DNA from: Theropithecus gelada
Lineage: Eukaryota > Chordata > Mammalia > Primates > Cercopithecidae
Assembly: GCF_003255815.1 (NCBI RefSeq)
Contig: NC_037677.1
Location: 111,490,936-111,554,935 of the forward strand
DNA length: 64,000 nucleotides
Direction: 5' to 3'
Shown in pieces: positions 44,773 to 56,746 of this stretch. Under the pieces are notes generated by a model that was not told where the DNA came from, searched no databases, and was given only the letters and a program-made list of their open reading frames with translations. Made by a program: the position numbers and the translations under genes. How positions within the stretch are numbered: position 1 is the first letter of the stretch; every line of letters starts with the position of its first letter.

Positions 44773-45668
44773 GCCGTTTATTCTCAGGTATTCTGTTATT
44801 TGCAGCCAAAGCATTTTAACTGTTAAATAAAATAATTTGCTGTGGAAGAAGAGACTGCTACTTGCCTGTACAGTATCTGCTGTCCTCTTTTATCTTGATT
44901 ATATTCTTGGTAGCACTGACCACATTTTTCTAGCTTCCCTTGAAACTACAGCTCAATTGAGATGTAAACAGAAATTGATGGATGTGGATTCGGGGATATT
45001 GCTTCGTACAGCTCACTAACTCAGCCAAGGTGCTCTCTCTGTTGTCCTCTCTTTCTCTCTTTCCTCCTATTTCCTGTATGAACAATATGGAGGTATAGGG
45101 TAGCACTCCTGCTGCCATATTTGTACATAACTTTAAGAATAGAAGCCACACGTGAAATAAGGTAGAGTAAGAAGAAATAAGGAGCTTGAGTCTCTGGTTG
45201 ACCATGGAATCACTATGCCAGCACTGGACTACGTATTTCTGGACGTTTTCCTTTTTAAGTCACTATTATTTGGGTTTACTGATACATGCAACCAAATCTA
45301 ATCCTGACTTGACTGTTGCAGCTGCTGAATGGCATTTAAAATGATCCTTTTTGAAGGAAATTAATATGGAAACAGAAGTCTTATTTCTTAGAAGATTTAT
45401 TTTTTTAATTTAAAAATTGCCATTTAGTTATTTTGAAACAGCAAAGAGCTACTCAAATTGTATTTGATATCTCTATTTTTTCCATAATTACCCTAAGATA
45501 TTATATCTTTTGAAGCTGATTGAGAAAGCAAGGAATAGAAGTCACTATATTTCCTGTTACTATGTTTACAGGCATGCCCAAAAAAGGAGTCCAAAACTGG
45601 GTCACCAAATTCATTCCATCTCCATATAGTTATTGAGCACATAAAACATTAGAGGCTCTATGTTAGGC

Positions 45669-45670
<2 letters not shown>
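44773..45670. other. Unassigned sequence, likely old MLT1-like material
   Basis: 44920-45300 contains tctagcttcccttgaaactac, a common opening phrase of MLT1 LTRs, but the rest is too diverged to be sure. No gene. Confidence 0.4.

Positions 45671-45709
<39 letters not shown>
45671..45709 (+). repeat. (TG)~19 microsatellite
   Basis: Uninterrupted TG run inside an old repeat-like context (gttattgagcacataaaac ... ggcac). Confidence 0.96.
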
Positions 45710-45710
<1 letters not shown>

Positions 45711-45963
45711 CGAGAGATAGGGAGAAAGATCTAGGTCCTACTTTCAAAGAACAAAATTAGTTTAGCTGGCAGAAAATAATACAAAAAGATACAGCCAATT
45801 TTTTACAAACACCAAAATAAAAAATACAAGAATTGCCTAAAGAATTGAAGGAAATAAGCGAGAATGTTGAGTTCTATATCTTATATGATTTTTATTTCTT
45901 TTTGTATTTTTTCAGACTTCCTATAAAGAACATACAGTCTTCAGTAAGAAAGAAAAAAATTTT

Positions 45964-46267
45964 GGCCAGGCGTGGTGGCTCACACCTGTAATCCCAGCAC
46001 TTTGGGAGGCCGAGGCAGGCAGATTACGATGTCAGGAGCTTGAGATCAGCCTGGTCATCGTGGTAAAACCCCGTCTCTACTAAATATACAAAAACTAGCC
46101 AGGTGTGGTGGCACGTGCCTGTAATCCTAGCCACTTGGAGGCTGAAGTAGGAGAATTGCTTGAACGTGGGAGGCAGAGGTTGCATGAGCCGAGATTGCGC
46201 CACTGCACTCCAGCCTTGGTGACAGAGCAAGACTCCATCTCAAAAAAAAGAAAAGAAAAGAAAAAAA
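45964..46267 (+). mobile_element. Alu: Alu, full length
   Basis: It starts ggccaggcgtggtggctc and ends in an A/G tail. The middle acgatgtcaggagc shows a Y-like contraction. Confidence 0.95.
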
Positions 46268-46489
46268 CTTTATAAAATATTTTTATTGCTCAAAAAATGT
46301 AGTTGTTACAAGTAAGGAATTTGGAACCAAGCTCCTCCACCCATTATGTCTGGGGAATTCTCAGCTTTCCGTAGTTCTCTCCCATAGCTACTTAAAATTC
46401 TTCATTTGATCATAGTGGGTTTAGTTGCAGGTTTTGGACCTATTAAAATGCAGAATCTAATGGAAGATAAGTATAATAATTCTTCATCA
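46268..46489. other. Apparently unique sequence
   Basis: No gene or named repeat is seen. Confidence 0.4.
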
Positions 46490-46635
46490 GAAATGCTCAT
46501 GAGCTTTTTAAAAACCAAAATTCCTGGTTCTCACTCCCGGTGACTCAGGTTCCTTGTCTGGCATAGGGCCAGACCATGCGAATCTTTACTCCTCATGTGA
46601 TTCTGATGTGCACCCTGGGTTGAGAACCCCAACCC
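46490..46635. mobile_element. MER5A: MER5A-type hAT-Charlie element
   Basis: gagctttttaaaaaccaaaa, gactcaggttcc, catgtgattctgatgtgcac and gggttgagaacccc mark it. Confidence 0.75.
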
Positions 46636-46856
46636 AGGTTAAGTTTAGGTTTTTATCGTTAATTGAATGTTAGTATACACAAGGATCCAAAGAAAGTGTG
46701 ATGGTGGTGAGGGGATGTAAAAAGACAGTAGCACGTGAAATTGAAGAGATGTGAGACAGTCAGTCGTAGAGAGAAGCACAAAAGCTTGCAACTTCACCAT
46801 TCTCCCAGGGCCTTGCCTGCAGAGATTATAAAGGAATAAGATGTATGAAAATATAA
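46636..46856. other. Apparently unique sequence
   Basis: No gene or named repeat is seen. Confidence 0.4.
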
Positions 46857-47174
46857 ATATACCTTTTGACCAGGCCCGATGGCTCATGCCTGTAATCCTA
46901 GCACTTTGAGAAGCTGAGGCAGGTGGATCACCTGAGGTCAGGAGTTCAAGACCAGCCTGGCCAAGATGGTGAAACTCTGTCTCTACTAAAAGTACAAAAA
47001 ATTAGCCAGGCGTGGTGGCACGTGCCTATAATCGCAGCTACTCGTGAAGCTGAGGCAGGAGAATTGCTTGAACCCAGGAGGCAGAGGTTTCAGTGAGCCA
47101 AGATTGTGCCACTCCACTCCAGCTTGGGCAACAAGAGTGAAACTCCATCTCAAAAAAATACATATATACCTTTT
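46857..47174 (+). mobile_element. Alu: Alu with perfect 11-bp target-site duplication
   Basis: Alu at 46868-47160. atatacctttt at 46857-46867 is repeated at 47164-47174. Confidence 0.96.
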
Positions 47175-47389
47175 AGGGTATTTCAGCTTATTGAGGCAAT
47201 GAAACTACCACGTCTAGGTCTCAGAGAGGTAAAACACAATGAAGAAAAAGAGAGAAAGGGTTTGAATCGCCTGATGAACAATGTAAAATCATCTTGAATT
47301 TGTCTCCTTTTTGAAAGCTAATTTAGGACCAAAAGTCATAAGAGGGTCACTGTAGGTATATCCAGAGGGTAGGATCTCCAGATATCATT

Positions 47390-47560
47390 AAAAATTGGGA
47401 CTATAACTAACAATAATTTATTGTATATTTTATTCAAAAACATACTGAATTATCACATGGTAGCCCCTAAATATGTAAAATTATTGTGTGTAAATTTAAA
47501 AAATAATAAAAGCCAAAAAGAAAAAAGAAAAGAAAAGGAAAAAGCAAACAAAGAAAATCT
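47390..47560 (+). mobile_element. L1: L1 3' end
   Basis: aattatcacatggtagcccc, aatatgtaaaattattgtg and an A-rich tail with AAAAG units are a typical L1 3' terminus. Confidence 0.75.
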
Positions 47561-49052
47561 GTGCTAAAAAACAATGAGAGATGGTGTTAAATACAGGGTA
47601 CCGCTTCCTTATGCTATTTAAGAGACATACTTGGGGGCCATCGCAGTTTCAATACAGAGCCACATTCTGTGCCATGGTTTTAATAAACAATTCCCACTAC
47701 AAATGGTGTGTATATATGTCAGGATAGGTCATAGTCTCCATCTTTGTTTCTCACTGACAAAGGAAGGTAACTATACAAATCATTTTCTCTTTTATATCTT
47801 GCTAAAACAAAAGAAGATCTATCATGGGCCCTAAATAATCAGTGGTTTCTACTGATAATTTTTTGAAAGCTCTTAAAGCTCTACATTCCATTGTGTCCTA
47901 GTAATTTCTTCCTCAATTCTTAATGAGAGTATTACTACTTGAAAAATGAGCATATTTTTATTGCAAGAGGAATGATAATAAATCTTATAATTTTAAACCA
48001 GGAATCAAAGCCCCTCTGAGTTAGGAGGAAATCAAAGGACTGTAAAATGTATTTCATTCGTTTTCCCCGGGCGGTCTGATTCTTCTAATGTCAGACTCTG
48101 CCTGCTATCTATTCATAAAGGGCTGAACTATGCAGATATTCAAGATGAGACATTACATTTGTACGTTACTAATTATACACATAGAATTCTGATGCTTACA
48201 AACATTTAATGCATCGAAGGGGAAAAGGACCTTATTACGTACTTTTGAGTTTGTGTAAGCTTCTAGGACTTAACATCCTCTTGGGTTTAGTTTAGAAAGC
48301 TTTAGCTAACTGAAGAAGTAATTTTTTAAAAAATCAGAGTTAAAGAATGCTAAGGAATTTTCTAAATCCAACGTGATGAAACTTAGAATTCCTTGTGGGA
48401 ATGGAGACTGATTCCTTAGTGTCCTGGTGAGCCTACGTATTTTCCTTTACGCATCCCTAGAAACAAAAGAGAATTACCTCACAGAAAAATGGTCATTTTC
48501 AATTCTATCCAGAGAAGTAATTACCATATTAAGTATTTGTACAGCACAGAGCGTTGTATTATTGCTGTTACGTGGATATTTTACTTTATTCTCAGTAAAA
48601 ACGAAAATCTTTTCCTTGATAGAAGCACCAAATTAAGTATTTTTAAAAAATCACAGAAAAGCAGGGTTTTTTTTGTAAGTACAAGAAAGAGCTTTGTGTT
48701 ACAGACTCCTACAGAGCATTGAAAATAGTCAAATGTGATTTTTTGGAGGAAAACAAAATGTACTTTCTCCAGTGGCAATTCTTCCCACAAAAGGAAAGTG
48801 AAGAAAAGGTTGTAGTCTTAAAATGAATCATTGAACGCTAATACCCAGTTACAGGTTTTATTGCTGTAATCTCAAAAGGCCAAAGACCAATATCATTTCC
48901 TATCACATCTGTAGCCAGGTAACAGCCTTTCAGAAAAGATCATGGTCTGGGAACACAAGCCAAAATAACTGATGTATTCTGCAAAAAGAAATAGTACTCT
49001 GCAGTGCCCATCAGCAATCCTGGAGAGGGATAAATAGCCTCACTCAGCCTAT
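47561..49052. other. Alu-free, apparently unique sequence
   Basis: About 1.5 kb without a recognised repeat or gene. Confidence 0.5.
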
Positions 49053-49350
49053 GCCACCACTTCTTTTTTTTTTTTTTTCTTTTTTTTGAGATGCAGTCTC
49101 ACTCTGATGCCTAGGCACGATCTCAGCTCACTGCAACATCCGCCTCCTGGCTTCAAGCAATTCTCTTGCCTCAGCCTCCCAAGTAGCTGGGATTATAGGC
49201 ATGCGCCCCCATGCCCGACTAATTTTCATATTTTTAGTAGAGATGGAGTTTTGCCATGTTGGCCGGGCTGGTCTCAAACTCCTGACCTCAGGTGATCTGC
49301 CTGCCTCGGCCTCCCAAAGTGCTGGGATTACAGGTGTGAGCCACCACTTC
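49053..49350 (-). mobile_element. Alu: Alu lacking its first ~10 bases, with duplication
   Basis: T tail at 49064, end gtgagccacc. gccaccacttc at 49053-49063 and 49340-49350 is an 11-bp duplication that overlaps the Alu end by gccacc. This suggests 5' truncation at a microhomology. About 17 bases are also missing between gatgcctaggc and acgatctc. Confidence 0.93.
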
Positions 49351-50059
49351 CGTCTGCAAAGCAAGCTCTGCTACGGTAGGGCACCCTGTATAGTGATACC
49401 CAGCTAAAGTTACACATTAGTAATCACTGTTAGTCTTTCTTTTTATTTGTTCATTAAAAAATGCTAAGTGTGTCTCTTCTTGAAGCTATGAAGAATTTTG
49501 TAGTTTTCAAGAGCTATCAAGCTATGTAATGTTTTTTCATCTCCAATTAAATAGGTGTGTCCCAGAGTCATGCTACTGCACACTTTGCCTGCCTAGCACT
49601 GTGCTGGGTACATTGCTCAGTAAGTACCCACTGAAGGACAGTTCAATGACTGTGGTGTGGTGGCTAATGCCCAGTGAAGGATAGTGACCTCACTTTGAAC
49701 CCTCACTGGCAGCTAACCAAGGAATTTATGTCTCACCCGTTCCAATTTCTGCAAGTTATTAATATAATGAAGCACTTTCTGAAACTCGTTAAAGTGAGAA
49801 AACCCTTCAATTTTTCTCTGCTGGCATTGCCGTTTTCCTTTGCTTCCTTTTTTCTTCTCTTCCTTCTTTTTTACTACTTCCCTTCCTTTTCCTTTCTCTT
49901 TACACTCATAAGCATTTATTGTTGGGCACTGAGCTAGAAATTGGGTCATATACAAAGAAAAAGATGTGGGGTTTTTTTTTTTCCATAGCCTGTCTTAAAA
50001 GGATTCCCAGTTTAGTGAGTTGCCATTTATAATAACCATAGTTCCATTTATTGCCTATT
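49351..50059. other. Unassigned sequence with a CT-rich tract
   Basis: 49575-49645 looks like the tail of a MIR (tagcactgtgctgggtacat). 49836-49905 is almost pure C and T. No gene. Confidence 0.45.
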
Positions 50060-50265
50060 CACTTCATTCAAGATACACTTCATACATTGTTGCATTTAAT
50101 CTTCATAACAGTCTTGAGAGGAAATTGTTATGGCTACCCTATTTTACAGATTAGGGAAAAAGGCTCAGAGTGGTTAAGTAACTTGCTAAAGATCACACAG
50201 CCAGTAAATAACAGATTAGGATTCAAACCTAGGTCTGAATCCCAAGCCTGTGCTTATTCCATAAT
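50060..50265 (-). mobile_element. MIR: MIR, well preserved
   Basis: cattgttgcatttaatcttc, ctattttacagattagggaa, ggttaagtaacttgctaaag, atcacacagccagtaaataa and attcaaacctaggtctgaat give nearly the whole element in reverse. Confidence 0.9.
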
Positions 50266-50610
50266 ATTTCGTCCCCAGAAAGGAAAAGATGAGTTCCAAG
50301 TTGCCAATATATACCACTGAACTAACAAGGTACCTTTCCTCTTCTGAGACAAAATGTCCTTGAAAAAGTTTGCATCTCAGTTTGATTTCAATGTATCCAA
50401 GCATATAAGGATATATAAAGCACAAAAGGCAATGGTTCAGGTCCTGTTACTTAAAACCTGACCTAGAAACTTGTACCAGCGGGTGAACTATGTCTCAGTC
50501 TGTCATGAAATAGATACAGAAATTGAGAATAAATATTTGAGAACTTTTATAGGAATTTAACACAGTATAATAATAATAAATGTGGCATCATATTATGAGC
50601 TTTTAAATTT
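50266..50610. other. Apparently unique sequence
   Basis: No gene or named repeat is seen. Confidence 0.4.
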
Positions 50611-50632
50611 TTAATTAATTAATTAATTAATT
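50611..50632 (+). repeat. (TTAA)n simple repeat
   Basis: Five TTAA/AATT units at the tail side of the next Alu. Confidence 0.85.
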
Positions 50633-50635
50633 TTT

Positions 50636-50943
50636 ATCTATTTATTTTTAAGGCAGGGTGTCCTTTATCCCTTTGTTGCTCAGGCTTGACTGCAGTCCAT
50701 ACATGATCATAGCTCACTGCAGCCTCAACTTCCCAGGCTCAGGTGATTCTCTTGCCTCAGCCTCCCAAGTAATTGGCACCACAGGCACACACCACCAAAC
50801 CCAGCTAATTTTTGTATTTTTTGTATAGATAGGGTTTCATCATGTTGCCCAGGCAGGTCTCGAACTCCTGGACTTGAGCAATCCACCTGCCTCTGCCTTC
50901 CAAAGTGCTGGGATTACAAATGTGAGCCACCACCGAGCCCAGC
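50636..50943 (-). mobile_element. Alu: AluJ-type, diverged
   Basis: aaggcagggtgtcctttatc through gagccaccaccgagcccagc. J-type words include gatcatagctcactgcagcc and gaactcctggacttgagcaa. Confidence 0.92.
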
Positions 50944-51821
50944 TTCTTTTTTTTTAATTTAATATTTTTAGTAGTTCATTTTCATTGTGTTTTATGAAAG
51001 TATGAGTGTACAATAGATTAGGCATTTTTAAAACTTATCCTTTTCCACAAGTAGTTTGTGAAGCACTGATTTATATAAATATGTAACATTTAAATAATGT
51101 TAATAAATTGCCAATATGATTTTCCAGTGATACCACTAGGATTCCCAGAATAGATAATTTCCTTTTCCTGGGTCAGCTACTGTTGTTCTTGTGAACTCTA
51201 GGAAGTACGTTTGACCCAGAACTTCTTTAGCATGGAACCTGAAACAAAGGCTCTGTTTTTAAGAGGTGTTTGATGAATGTTGAGTGGACCAATCAGGAAC
51301 CAGTGACCCCTGAGATAAAAATGTTTCCTGAGTGTTAGTGTATATTTCTCAGTGAAAAAAGAAATAAATGTGGACACATTGGTGCACCTTCCAGTAATTT
51401 TGATCATGAGACTGAGTGACAGACATTGAAACCAGTTTTGAGTGGTGTAATTTACACACGACATTGACCCAGAGTCGTGTCCTTTACCCTACCACGGTGG
51501 AGTATGTCAGGGAATAATACACAGCGATAAGATTATCTCAGGGCTCTTCTCTGGGCAGAATATAGAGGTATAATTTGGTACCTGGAAGAGACATCCTGGA
51601 CAATTTGTGTACCCAGGAATCAGAATTGGCTTATTCATGACTTCTAAGGGAAGTCATGCATTTAAGGAGTTACTTATTGCAACTGATGATAAAATGCTGC
51701 TGCTGGCAGAAAATGTTATTTTTTAAAGCTTTTAAAGCTTTTAACAGAATTCTTCCCCCAAACCCTGAATGATAATATATTTAAGATTTCAATTGCATGT
51801 GTCATTTCCTTATTTTCACAG
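50944..51821. other. Apparently unique sequence
   Basis: A 9-bp tandem unit ttttaaagc, about 2.5 copies, lies at 51721-51744. No gene or named repeat. Confidence 0.45.
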
Positions 51822-51841
51822 CCGTGTCCTGGCTGTGAAAA
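51813..51841. repeat. Perfect 11-bp inverted repeat with 7-nt loop
   Basis: ttttcacagcc at 51813-51823 pairs with ggctgtgaaaa at 51831-51841. It covers the putative splice acceptor of the exon candidate next to it. Confidence 0.95.
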
Positions 51842-51968
51842 CATCTTCTGCCTACAGCGACACCTTAACTGGAGTTGATAGGGTTGATTTTCGGCTGGTT
51901 GGTGACAAACATGAAACCATGGAAAAAATCTGCAGTTGCGTGGCTGGTCCTGCCCCCAGAGACCAGCG
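51822..51968 (+). other. Candidate internal exon (147 bp), unproven
   Basis: A pyrimidine-leaning stretch ending tccttattttcacag (AG at 51820-51821) precedes the segment. gcg followed by gtgagagc (GT at 51969-51970) gives a good donor. The segment is 147 bp, a multiple of three, and stays open in the frame of 51769-51972, starting and ending inside a codon at the same phase. The encoded stretch (...VDRVDFRLVGDKHETMEK...) does not resemble a protein I know. It may equally be a noncoding RNA exon, an exapted repeat or chance. Confidence 0.3.
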
Positions 51969-52569
51969 GTGAGAGCACAAGACTGCTCTTTTATCTGTGA
52001 CTAAAGAAACTAACAGGATGACTCAGAGGCCAGGGGAGAACATGCTCTAGGGAATTCTCTCAGACCCCTAAAATGGGAGGAAGATTAATGGCTGGCGAAG
52101 TCACACTGCAGATTATAATTCTCTTCCAGCAGGTTATAAAGGGGCACTGACAAACTCTGCAAGGTGGGGGAGATGAAGACAGGCAAAAGCTATATGGCTG
52201 CTTTCAAAGCCGTTTATCAGAAAAGAAGATCTCTCTCAGTAAAATGACACCATGTCTAAAAATGCTTGCCTGGCATCCCTATCTGTTATATGCTGGAGTG
52301 TGAACTACATGTGTCTTCATTGTAATCAGAAAATAAAATGTATGCCCATGAAATATGTAAAATATCAGATATGAACGTGTGTTTAAAACAACAAACTGGC
52401 TATACACTTTGAAATGGATCAAGACTAAAACTTTATATATGAGCTTGCCCTTCTCTTTGATGAATTGTAGAGTCTGGCAGCTTTGTGGATTCTATAGGTA
52501 TCCCAGCTTTCTCATAAAATATGGAATCTTTATTATGTAATATAGATAGCAGGATATTAATATTATTCT
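51969..52569. other. Apparently unique sequence
   Basis: No gene or named repeat. If the preceding exon is real this would be its downstream intron. Confidence 0.4.
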
Positions 52570-52905
52570 AAAAACTACATACAAATGATCCTTGACTTAT
52601 GATGGGGTTGTGTCCCAGTTAATCCATCATAAATTGAAAAGATCATAAGTCAAAAATGCATTTAATATACCTAATTTACTGAGCACCATAGATTAGCCTA
52701 GCCTACCTTAAATGTGCTGAGAACACTTATATTAGCTTAGAGTTGGGCAAAAGCCATCTAACACAAAGTGTATTTCATAATGAAACGTTGACTATCTCAT
52801 GTAATTTATTGAACACTGTACTAAAATTGAAAAACAGAATGACTGTGTGTATATTTGAAATACAGTTTTTACTGAATGGCTATCGCTTTTGCACCACACC
52901 ACCTC
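52570..52905 (+). mobile_element. Tigger-type DNA transposon remnant (MER8/Tigger2-like)
   Basis: ccttgacttatgatggggtt at 52592, aaaagatcataagtcaaaaa, agcctagcctaccttaaatg, agttgggcaaaagccatcta and tatcgcttttgcaccac follow the consensus in order. The right terminal inverted repeat is lost where the purine-rich tract begins. Exact family from memory. Confidence 0.75.
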
Positions 52906-52937
52906 TTTCTTTCTCTCATACATATGTGTATATATAT

Positions 52938-52998
52938 GGTGGGAGGGGGGAAGAGAGAGAGGGAGAGAGGGTGGTGGGGGGGGGAGAGAGAGAGAGAG
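52938..52998 (+). repeat. G-rich purine tract, G-quadruplex candidate
   Basis: The tract has G runs of 3, 6, 3, 3 and 9 or more separated by AG repeats. At least four G-tracts of three or more lie within 45 bp. Confidence 0.85.
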
Positions 52999-55133
52999 TT
53001 GTCCCCCCTGGAATAGTTGTTTGTTATCAAAGATAAATTTGTTAGGCGGGATATACCCTTTAGCAGAACAGGATAAAATAAATCAGTTCAGCTATTGACT
53101 GAGATGTTATGACCAATCACAAACCAGATATGAACTGTAAGTTCCCATGGTACAGATTAAGAAACAGATCAAACCCCAGCAACACTGAGTTTTGAGTGTG
53201 GTCTATAAATGAACTAAGAAAGTATTGTTTTCTTTCCCTTTAGAAACTCTGTAAAGTAGAAGTAAATAAGTAAATTTTATTTCTGAGGCAATAAAGGATC
53301 AGGTGTTCATGGTTAATTAGTGCTGTTGAAAAGTAGGAGAGTAGAATATAAAAGAAATCAGAAAATAACATGTATTGTGGATATAAGATGTGAGTGTAGG
53401 TCAGAACTTGTTCTTGAGTTTCCTATTATGAAGTTCATAGAATAATAATCTGCAATCCAATGTGAAGAGTAAAAAGTAATTTTAGGGTTTATAATCAAGA
53501 TTTGCTTTTTAAAATATTTTTCTCTACTTATAGCTAACCATAAAAATCAAGACACTTAGGCAGATATGCCTTGGCTCCAAGGATGAGAACATATTTTTTA
53601 TTTTCCAACTTGGCCAAAACATTCAGATGTTTTTTAAATTGTGGAATAGATACCAAATCAGATTCGAAGGAACATATCCAAACCTTCTCCAGCCAGCGCC
53701 CCCGCCCCCATCAATTTTACATTTAAAAGCCTGTAAAATATTTAAAAAGAAGATCATGATTTTCTAAATTCAATTAAGTAGTAATAGGAAAGGTTGAAGC
53801 TTTCAGTTTTGAGATGAAAAATGACAGAGGGTAAAGCCTGCTTCCTTGGTTCGCCTCTAGGCATAGACAATGCTAAATAAAAGGCTTTTCATTCAAGCTG
53901 GTAATGGGAGACATCCATCACCTCTGTCTCCGAAGCCAGCCTTAAACCCTTCCTCAAGTGGAGAATATTATTAAACGTTTAAAGAAAACTGAAGTCACAG
54001 AAGGACATTTCCCCAACCTATGACAGTGTAGATTAATCAAGGAAGACAATTTGTATGTTATCTTCAAAATGTGAATAGAAAATGGTTTTAAATATTCCAA
54101 ATCCCCAGAGCCTACTTAAAAACATATTGACAGCACTTCCCCAAACTGTTTTATAAGAATGCCTCTGTTTGCAGCAGTGCTCAATATGAAAGTTTTCTCA
54201 GGTGTCCATTACTGAGCAAGTGCATAATAAACATTTGTTATGCCAATAAATGTTAAATAACATAAAAACAGTCATAGCTACTGTGTTATTTTGGCAGCAT
54301 TAAAGACAACATTTGACCAATTCCAGAGTAGTCTGTTCTATTGTATTTGTAATGTATCCAACATATATAATCACACATATTTAATATGCTTATGTTATAA
54401 ATATTTATATTAATGCAATTTAATGAAAATTCAATATTTGTAATTGTACATATCCATTTAATTGGAGACTTTATTAAATGCCCTGAATGTCCCTGTGTAG
54501 CATTCTGTACATTGTAGAGAATCAATTATGCCCCGCGAATGAATGTTCTGAGGGCTCAGGAGTAATTACAGGGATTTCTTTATGGACTAAAAAAGAAAAA
54601 ATTCTAGTACTCGTATTTTTATATATTGTAAAATACCTTCATCCTCCCAAGCCTCTGCATCCTGTCCCCTCATTTCCACCTCTTTGCCCTTTAAAATGTT
54701 CACATTTGTCTTACTCCAAACTCCTAGGTTGAGGGCGAGAGGACATGCTGTCTCTTTTTGCTTATTAACGTGAAAATGTGCTGTATACTTTTGGATGGAG
54801 AGGTTGTGTGAGCCAGCGAATGCACTGGCAGGTGGACTAGTTTTTGCTGCCAAATTAGTCAGCTGAGATAGGAACAGTAATTTATTTGAATGGACATGGG
54901 TTGACAATGCCATAAAGTACTGGTATAGCTTAATGGAAGAAACTGTCAAGAAAATGTAGGTTGGGCTTGGTGTGATTTGGCAAGCATCAGAATGTCTCCA
55001 TGTCCACAAGTGTCTGCCCTTCCTAATCCAGGCCACTGTCTTCTGGATTCCTCGGCAAAAGTGCAAATGTCCCTAGAGAAGTGACACATCAAATGATGAT
55101 CAGGTGTTAATATTATGTTGAAATCACTAATAT
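52999..55133. other. Alu-free, apparently unique sequence
   Basis: 2.1 kb with no recognised repeat. The minus strand holds a 159-codon open frame (54587-55066), the longest outside repeats in this window. It has no recognisable domain, signal peptide or membrane segment, and its length is within chance for 64 kb. Confidence 0.45.
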
Positions 55134-55427
55134 TAATTTTTTTTTTGAAATGGAGTCTCAACCTGTTGCCCAGGCTGGAGTGCAATGGCACGATCTCGGC
55201 CCACTACAACCTCTGCCCTGGGTTCAAGCAATTCCCCTGCCTCAGACTCCTGAGTATCTGGGATTACAGGTGCCCGCTACCACATCCAGCTAATTTTTTT
55301 TGTATTTTTAGTAAAGACAGTGTTTCACCATGTTGGCCAGGCTGGTCTTGAACTCCTGACCTCGTGATCCTCACACTTCAGCCTCCCAAAGTGCTGGAAT
55401 TACAGGCGTGAGTCACCATGCCCAGCC
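55134..55427 (-). mobile_element. Alu: Alu, full length
   Basis: T tail, gaaatggagtctcaacctg to gtcaccatgcccagcc. Confidence 0.95.
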
Positions 55428-55689
55428 AAGATTGCCTCTTTAACAAAAGCAGAGGACAAGGCATCTTTGAGACAGAGAAAGACCTGGAATATGAACTGTT
55501 GCAGAGAGTCAGCCACATTATGTTATCAGGACCCGATAACGACGCCCTCATTCTAGACATGATGATTCTGTTATTGCTGTCAAGATCACATGAGCTGTTC
55601 TGGTGGCCATTTTATATTCACACAAAGGTATATTGCACTCATGTAAGGCTCATTCTAGACTGAAATCCTCAAGACTTTTCATTTAGGTT
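55428..55689. other. Apparently unique sequence
   Basis: No gene or named repeat. Short frame of 81 codons, unrecognised. Confidence 0.4.
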
Positions 55690-56027
55690 GATTCTAACCT
55701 ATATTTTCTTTTTTTTTTTTTTTGAGACGGAGTCTCGCTCTGTCACCCAGGCTGGAGTGCAGTGGCGCAATCTCGGCTCACTGCAAGCTCCGCCTACCGG
55801 GTTCACGCCATTCTCCTGCCTCAGCCTCCGGAGTAGCTGGGACTACAGGCGCCCGCCGCCACGACCGGTTAATTTTTTTCTGTATTTTTAGTAGTGAGGG
55901 GGTTTCACCATGTTAGCAAGGATGGTCTGGAGCTCCTGACCTCGTGATCCGCCCACCTCGGCCTCCCAAAATGCTGGGATTACAGGCCTGAGCCACCATG
56001 CCCGGCCGATTCTAACCTATGTTTTCT
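55690..56027 (-). mobile_element. Alu: AluY with a 20-bp target-site duplication
   Basis: Alu at 55710-56007, minus order. gattctaacctatattttct at 55690-55709 and gattctaacctatgttttct at 56008-56027 differ at one base. The body has Y-type bases (ctgcaagctccgcctaccgg, ctgacctcgtgatccgccc). Confidence 0.97.
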
Positions 56028-56746
56028 ATGACCTGATTTTGAAAATTGTTTTTTAGCATTCACATGTGAGGGCCTAATGGTCATCTCTGTAAAAATTCAG
56101 TTGCATGTGGCTAAATGAGTTGTGCTAATCACCACGGCTGGCATATGCTAGGTGCTCAGAATTTACCATTCTGGAAGGTCTTTCTGTTCTCAAATGCGCT
56201 TACTCTTTTTTTCCTAGCTTCTTGTCAATGGAAAATGATGTACACATACTTTCTATAGCTTCATCCAAGTCAATGATACCTACATTTTTGGTCAGAACAG
56301 GGCCCCAGATGCTGCCCTGTTACACAATACCAAAAATCTCTTTTGAGTGACATTAATCCATTAAACAGCATACTTTCCCAGTGGTTATTCCACGTAATTT
56401 TTCCTGCAATGCCCACATTTCATCATCTTGTTCTTAGGAATATCATTATATACCTTACCAAAGAGTTTGCTCAAGTGCCGATAAACCATACCTACTGATT
56501 TCCTTCACTTACCAGTCTAGTGAACTTATCAAAGAACGAACTGTGTTGGTATAACATGACTTGTTTAAAAGGAGTTCTGAGGGCAGCAACTTTTCCTTTT
56601 ACATCTAGCACAGAAGCTCAAAACACATTTGCAAAATTCTAAACTGTATACTGCTAAATCCCCAATGCTTTATACATTGTAGATTCTTGATAAATGTTTG
56701 TGGAATTAATAACCCATTTTGGTTTTTTATGACCACAACTGCCTTT
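56028..56746. other. Mostly unique sequence; possible L2 tail
   Basis: 56590-56712 (gtagattcttgataaatgtt) resembles an L2 3' end. No gene. Confidence 0.4.

Noticed and set aside
54587..55066. Calling the 159-codon minus-strand frame a gene
   Set aside because: No domain, splice context or promoter supports it; kept only as a low-interest finding.
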